Below are positions 63,374 to 64,000 of a DNA stretch of 64,000 nucleotides, piece after piece (the stretch's first letter is position 1; the number at the start of each line of letters is the position of its first letter). Position numbers and translations under genes: made by a program. Under the pieces are notes generated by a model, which searched no databases, was not told where the DNA came from, and worked only from the letters and a program-made list of their open reading frames with translations. The DNA comes from Bacteroidaceae bacterium (GTDB lineage Bacteria; Bacteroidota; Bacteroidia; Bacteroidales; Bacteroidaceae), in NCBI GenBank assembly GCA_017503645.1, contig JAFVSR010000014.1, positions 16,514-80,513 on the forward strand. Reading direction: 5' to 3'.

Positions 63374-63467
63374 GCTCCACACCGGCAAAATATAACAGTG
63401 TTTATTCTGCCAAACAACGCTATTTATATTTATAAACGGCAGATTATGTATTTTCTGTAGCAAACAA

Positions 63468-63497
63468 AAAGGTGCGCACATTTCTGTACGCACCTTT
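63468..63497. terminator. hairpin between convergent genes
   Basis: AAAGGTGCG (63468-63476) pairs with CGCACCTTT (63489-63497); the inner ACA/TGT pair can extend the stem with one mismatch. It lies between the nucleotidyltransferase gene and the convergent small-protein gene and is flanked by A on one side and T-rich sequence on the other. Confidence 0.7.
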
Positions 63498-63517
63498 CTG
63501 CTGTCGTAATTCTTTGG

Positions 63518-63697
63518 TCACTTCTTCCAAAGGTTGCCCCATTCTCCACGGTGCCTGCGAGCTCCATTGGGGTCTTCTTCTTCGGTTCCAGGTGTGGTAC
63601 CCACCTCGTTTGAACCGGAAATCACCAATATCGAAGATTCACATTCCACATTGCAGAATACTGCCTGTGGAGTGACATAACTTTTCTTTATTTTCAT
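63518..63697 (-). CDS. 59-residue small protein of unknown function
   Basis: The ATG at 63697 overlaps the stop of the upstream gene as ATGA. The peptide begins MKIKKSYVTPQAVFCNVECE, continues through SSILVISGSNEVG and an acidic TTPGTEEEDPNG, and ends RRHRGEWGNLWKK. This layout (KxYxxPxxxxxxxE at the start, small hydrophobic middle, RRR-x-WG-x-LW at the end) resembles a widespread Bacteroidales family of unannotated small proteins. There is no classical signal peptide. Function unknown; coupling to the gene upstream suggests co-expression. Confidence 0.6.
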   Translation of the reverse strand: MKIKKSYVTPQAVFCNVECESSILVISGSNEVGTTPGTEEEDPNGARRHRGEWGNLWKK

Positions 63698-64000
63698 TTT
63701 ACTACACATTTTTGTCCGTTAACAATATAAACACCGGGAAGAAGAGCATCGGCATCATTTCCGAGATAAACGCCTTGCAGGTTATAGATACCGGCATTTC
63801 CATTCCTTGTATCATCAACAACCTCGCTTATTCCCGTAAAGTTGTCACCAATATAAATTATAGCCTTACGGCCTTGCGGGATAACAAAGTAACCACGCAT
63901 ACCCTTCAACGCAGCAGTGCTCTCCTTCGCCTGAATTATATTATTGCTCTTCACGCCATAATAGTATTCATTCGCGGGATTCCACTCGTGCGGGGTGTAA
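63694..64000 (-). CDS. secreted protein, C-terminal part (partial)
   Basis: The frame is open to the right edge, so the true start lies outside the window; the last 101 residues are visible. They include a GYFVIPQGRKAIIYIGD segment and the tail IYNLQGVYLGNDADALLPGV followed by YIVNGQKCVVK. The last part matches the tail of the Ig-like protein at 59440 in pattern (Y-x-L-x-G-x-x-x, then PG-I/V-YIVNG-x-K-x-VK), as seen in C-terminal sorting-like domains of large exported Bacteroidales proteins. Likely a big secreted or surface protein. Confidence 0.7.
   Translation of the reverse strand, partial: YTPHEWNPANEYYYGVKSNNIIQAKESTAALKGMRGYFVIPQGRKAIIYIGDNFTGISEVVDDTRNGNAGIYNLQGVYLGNDADALLPGVYIVNGQKCVVK

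Overview
This window is a chromosomal segment of a Bacteroidales bacterium (Bacteroidota; Bacteroides/Prevotella/Muribaculum-like, genus not resolvable by eye). The evidence is a SusC/SusD outer-membrane pair with DUF4843 and PKD-like lipoproteins, a UpxY-type NusG paralogue heading a capsule locus, an acpP-fabF-rnc operon, a B12-dependent ribonucleotide reductase, DUF4254 next to a family-9 glycosyltransferase, and promoters that repeatedly fit the Bacteroides consensus (TTTG, 19-20 bp, TAnnTTTG) instead of the sigma-70 type. No tRNA, rRNA, CRISPR array, integrase or classical IS transposase is visible.

Layout. (1) 1-12.3 kb, housekeeping: the start of a divergently read DivIC/FtsB-like gene, dnaX, dnaA, nrdJ, folB and a membrane acyltransferase on the + strand; pdxB, acpP, fabF and rnc on the - strand. 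(2) 12.4-14.8 kb: a DUF4254 / heptosyltransferase-like GT9 / SAM methyltransferase operon. (3) 14.9-44.2 kb: a large capsular or exopolysaccharide locus. A promoter and structured leader precede UpxY (antitermination), then Wza (outer-membrane export), Wzc (co-polymerase/tyrosine kinase), a CpsB-type PHP phosphatase, Wzx (flippase), an FrhB-like iron-sulfur protein, a pyruvyltransferase-like protein, about a dozen glycosyltransferases (GT8, GT2, GT4, DUF1972), Wzy (polymerase), an acyltransferase, a HAD-domain protein, an NTase-P-loop kinase fusion and an aminoglycoside-phosphotransferase-fold kinase. Most genes overlap by 1-20 bp, so this looks like one long transcript needing processive antitermination. 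The middle part (about 20-38 kb) is visibly more AT-rich than its flanks. No initiating sugar-phosphate transferase and almost no sugar-nucleotide synthesis genes are present. (4) 39.98-40.92 kb: a DUF559 (Vsr-like) endonuclease gene sits between two nearly identical ~280-bp direct repeats made of GC-rich hairpin units, inside the capsule operon. This is the most likely undescribed element here. (5) 44.2-46.5 kb: a formate/nitrite-type channel, a 21-bp-stem bidirectional terminator and an ABC-F ATPase. (6) 46.8-59.4 kb: an operon from a perfect Bacteroides promoter encoding a secreted protein, an STN-containing SusC, SusD, DUF4843 and PKD-like lipoproteins and three tandem TlpA-like thioredoxin proteins whose active sites go from CGPC to CAPC to CEKS; the last gene carries a one-base frameshift in a G run. 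(7) 59.4-64 kb: a secreted Ig-like-repeat protein, UDP-galactopyranose mutase (glf), a sugar nucleotidyltransferase, a 59-residue small protein and the C-terminus of a secreted protein whose tail resembles that of the Ig-like protein.

How it works together: the UpxY-headed locus would build, modify (pyruvate, acyl and possibly phosphoryl groups), flip, polymerise and export a surface polysaccharide, probably with galactofuranose if glf contributes. The SusCD operon imports an unidentified ligand and, having no glycosidases but three thioredoxin-fold partners, is not an obvious glycan-utilisation locus. Start codons were chosen by family alignment from memory and by context; all functional names are assignments from sequence motifs, not from searches.
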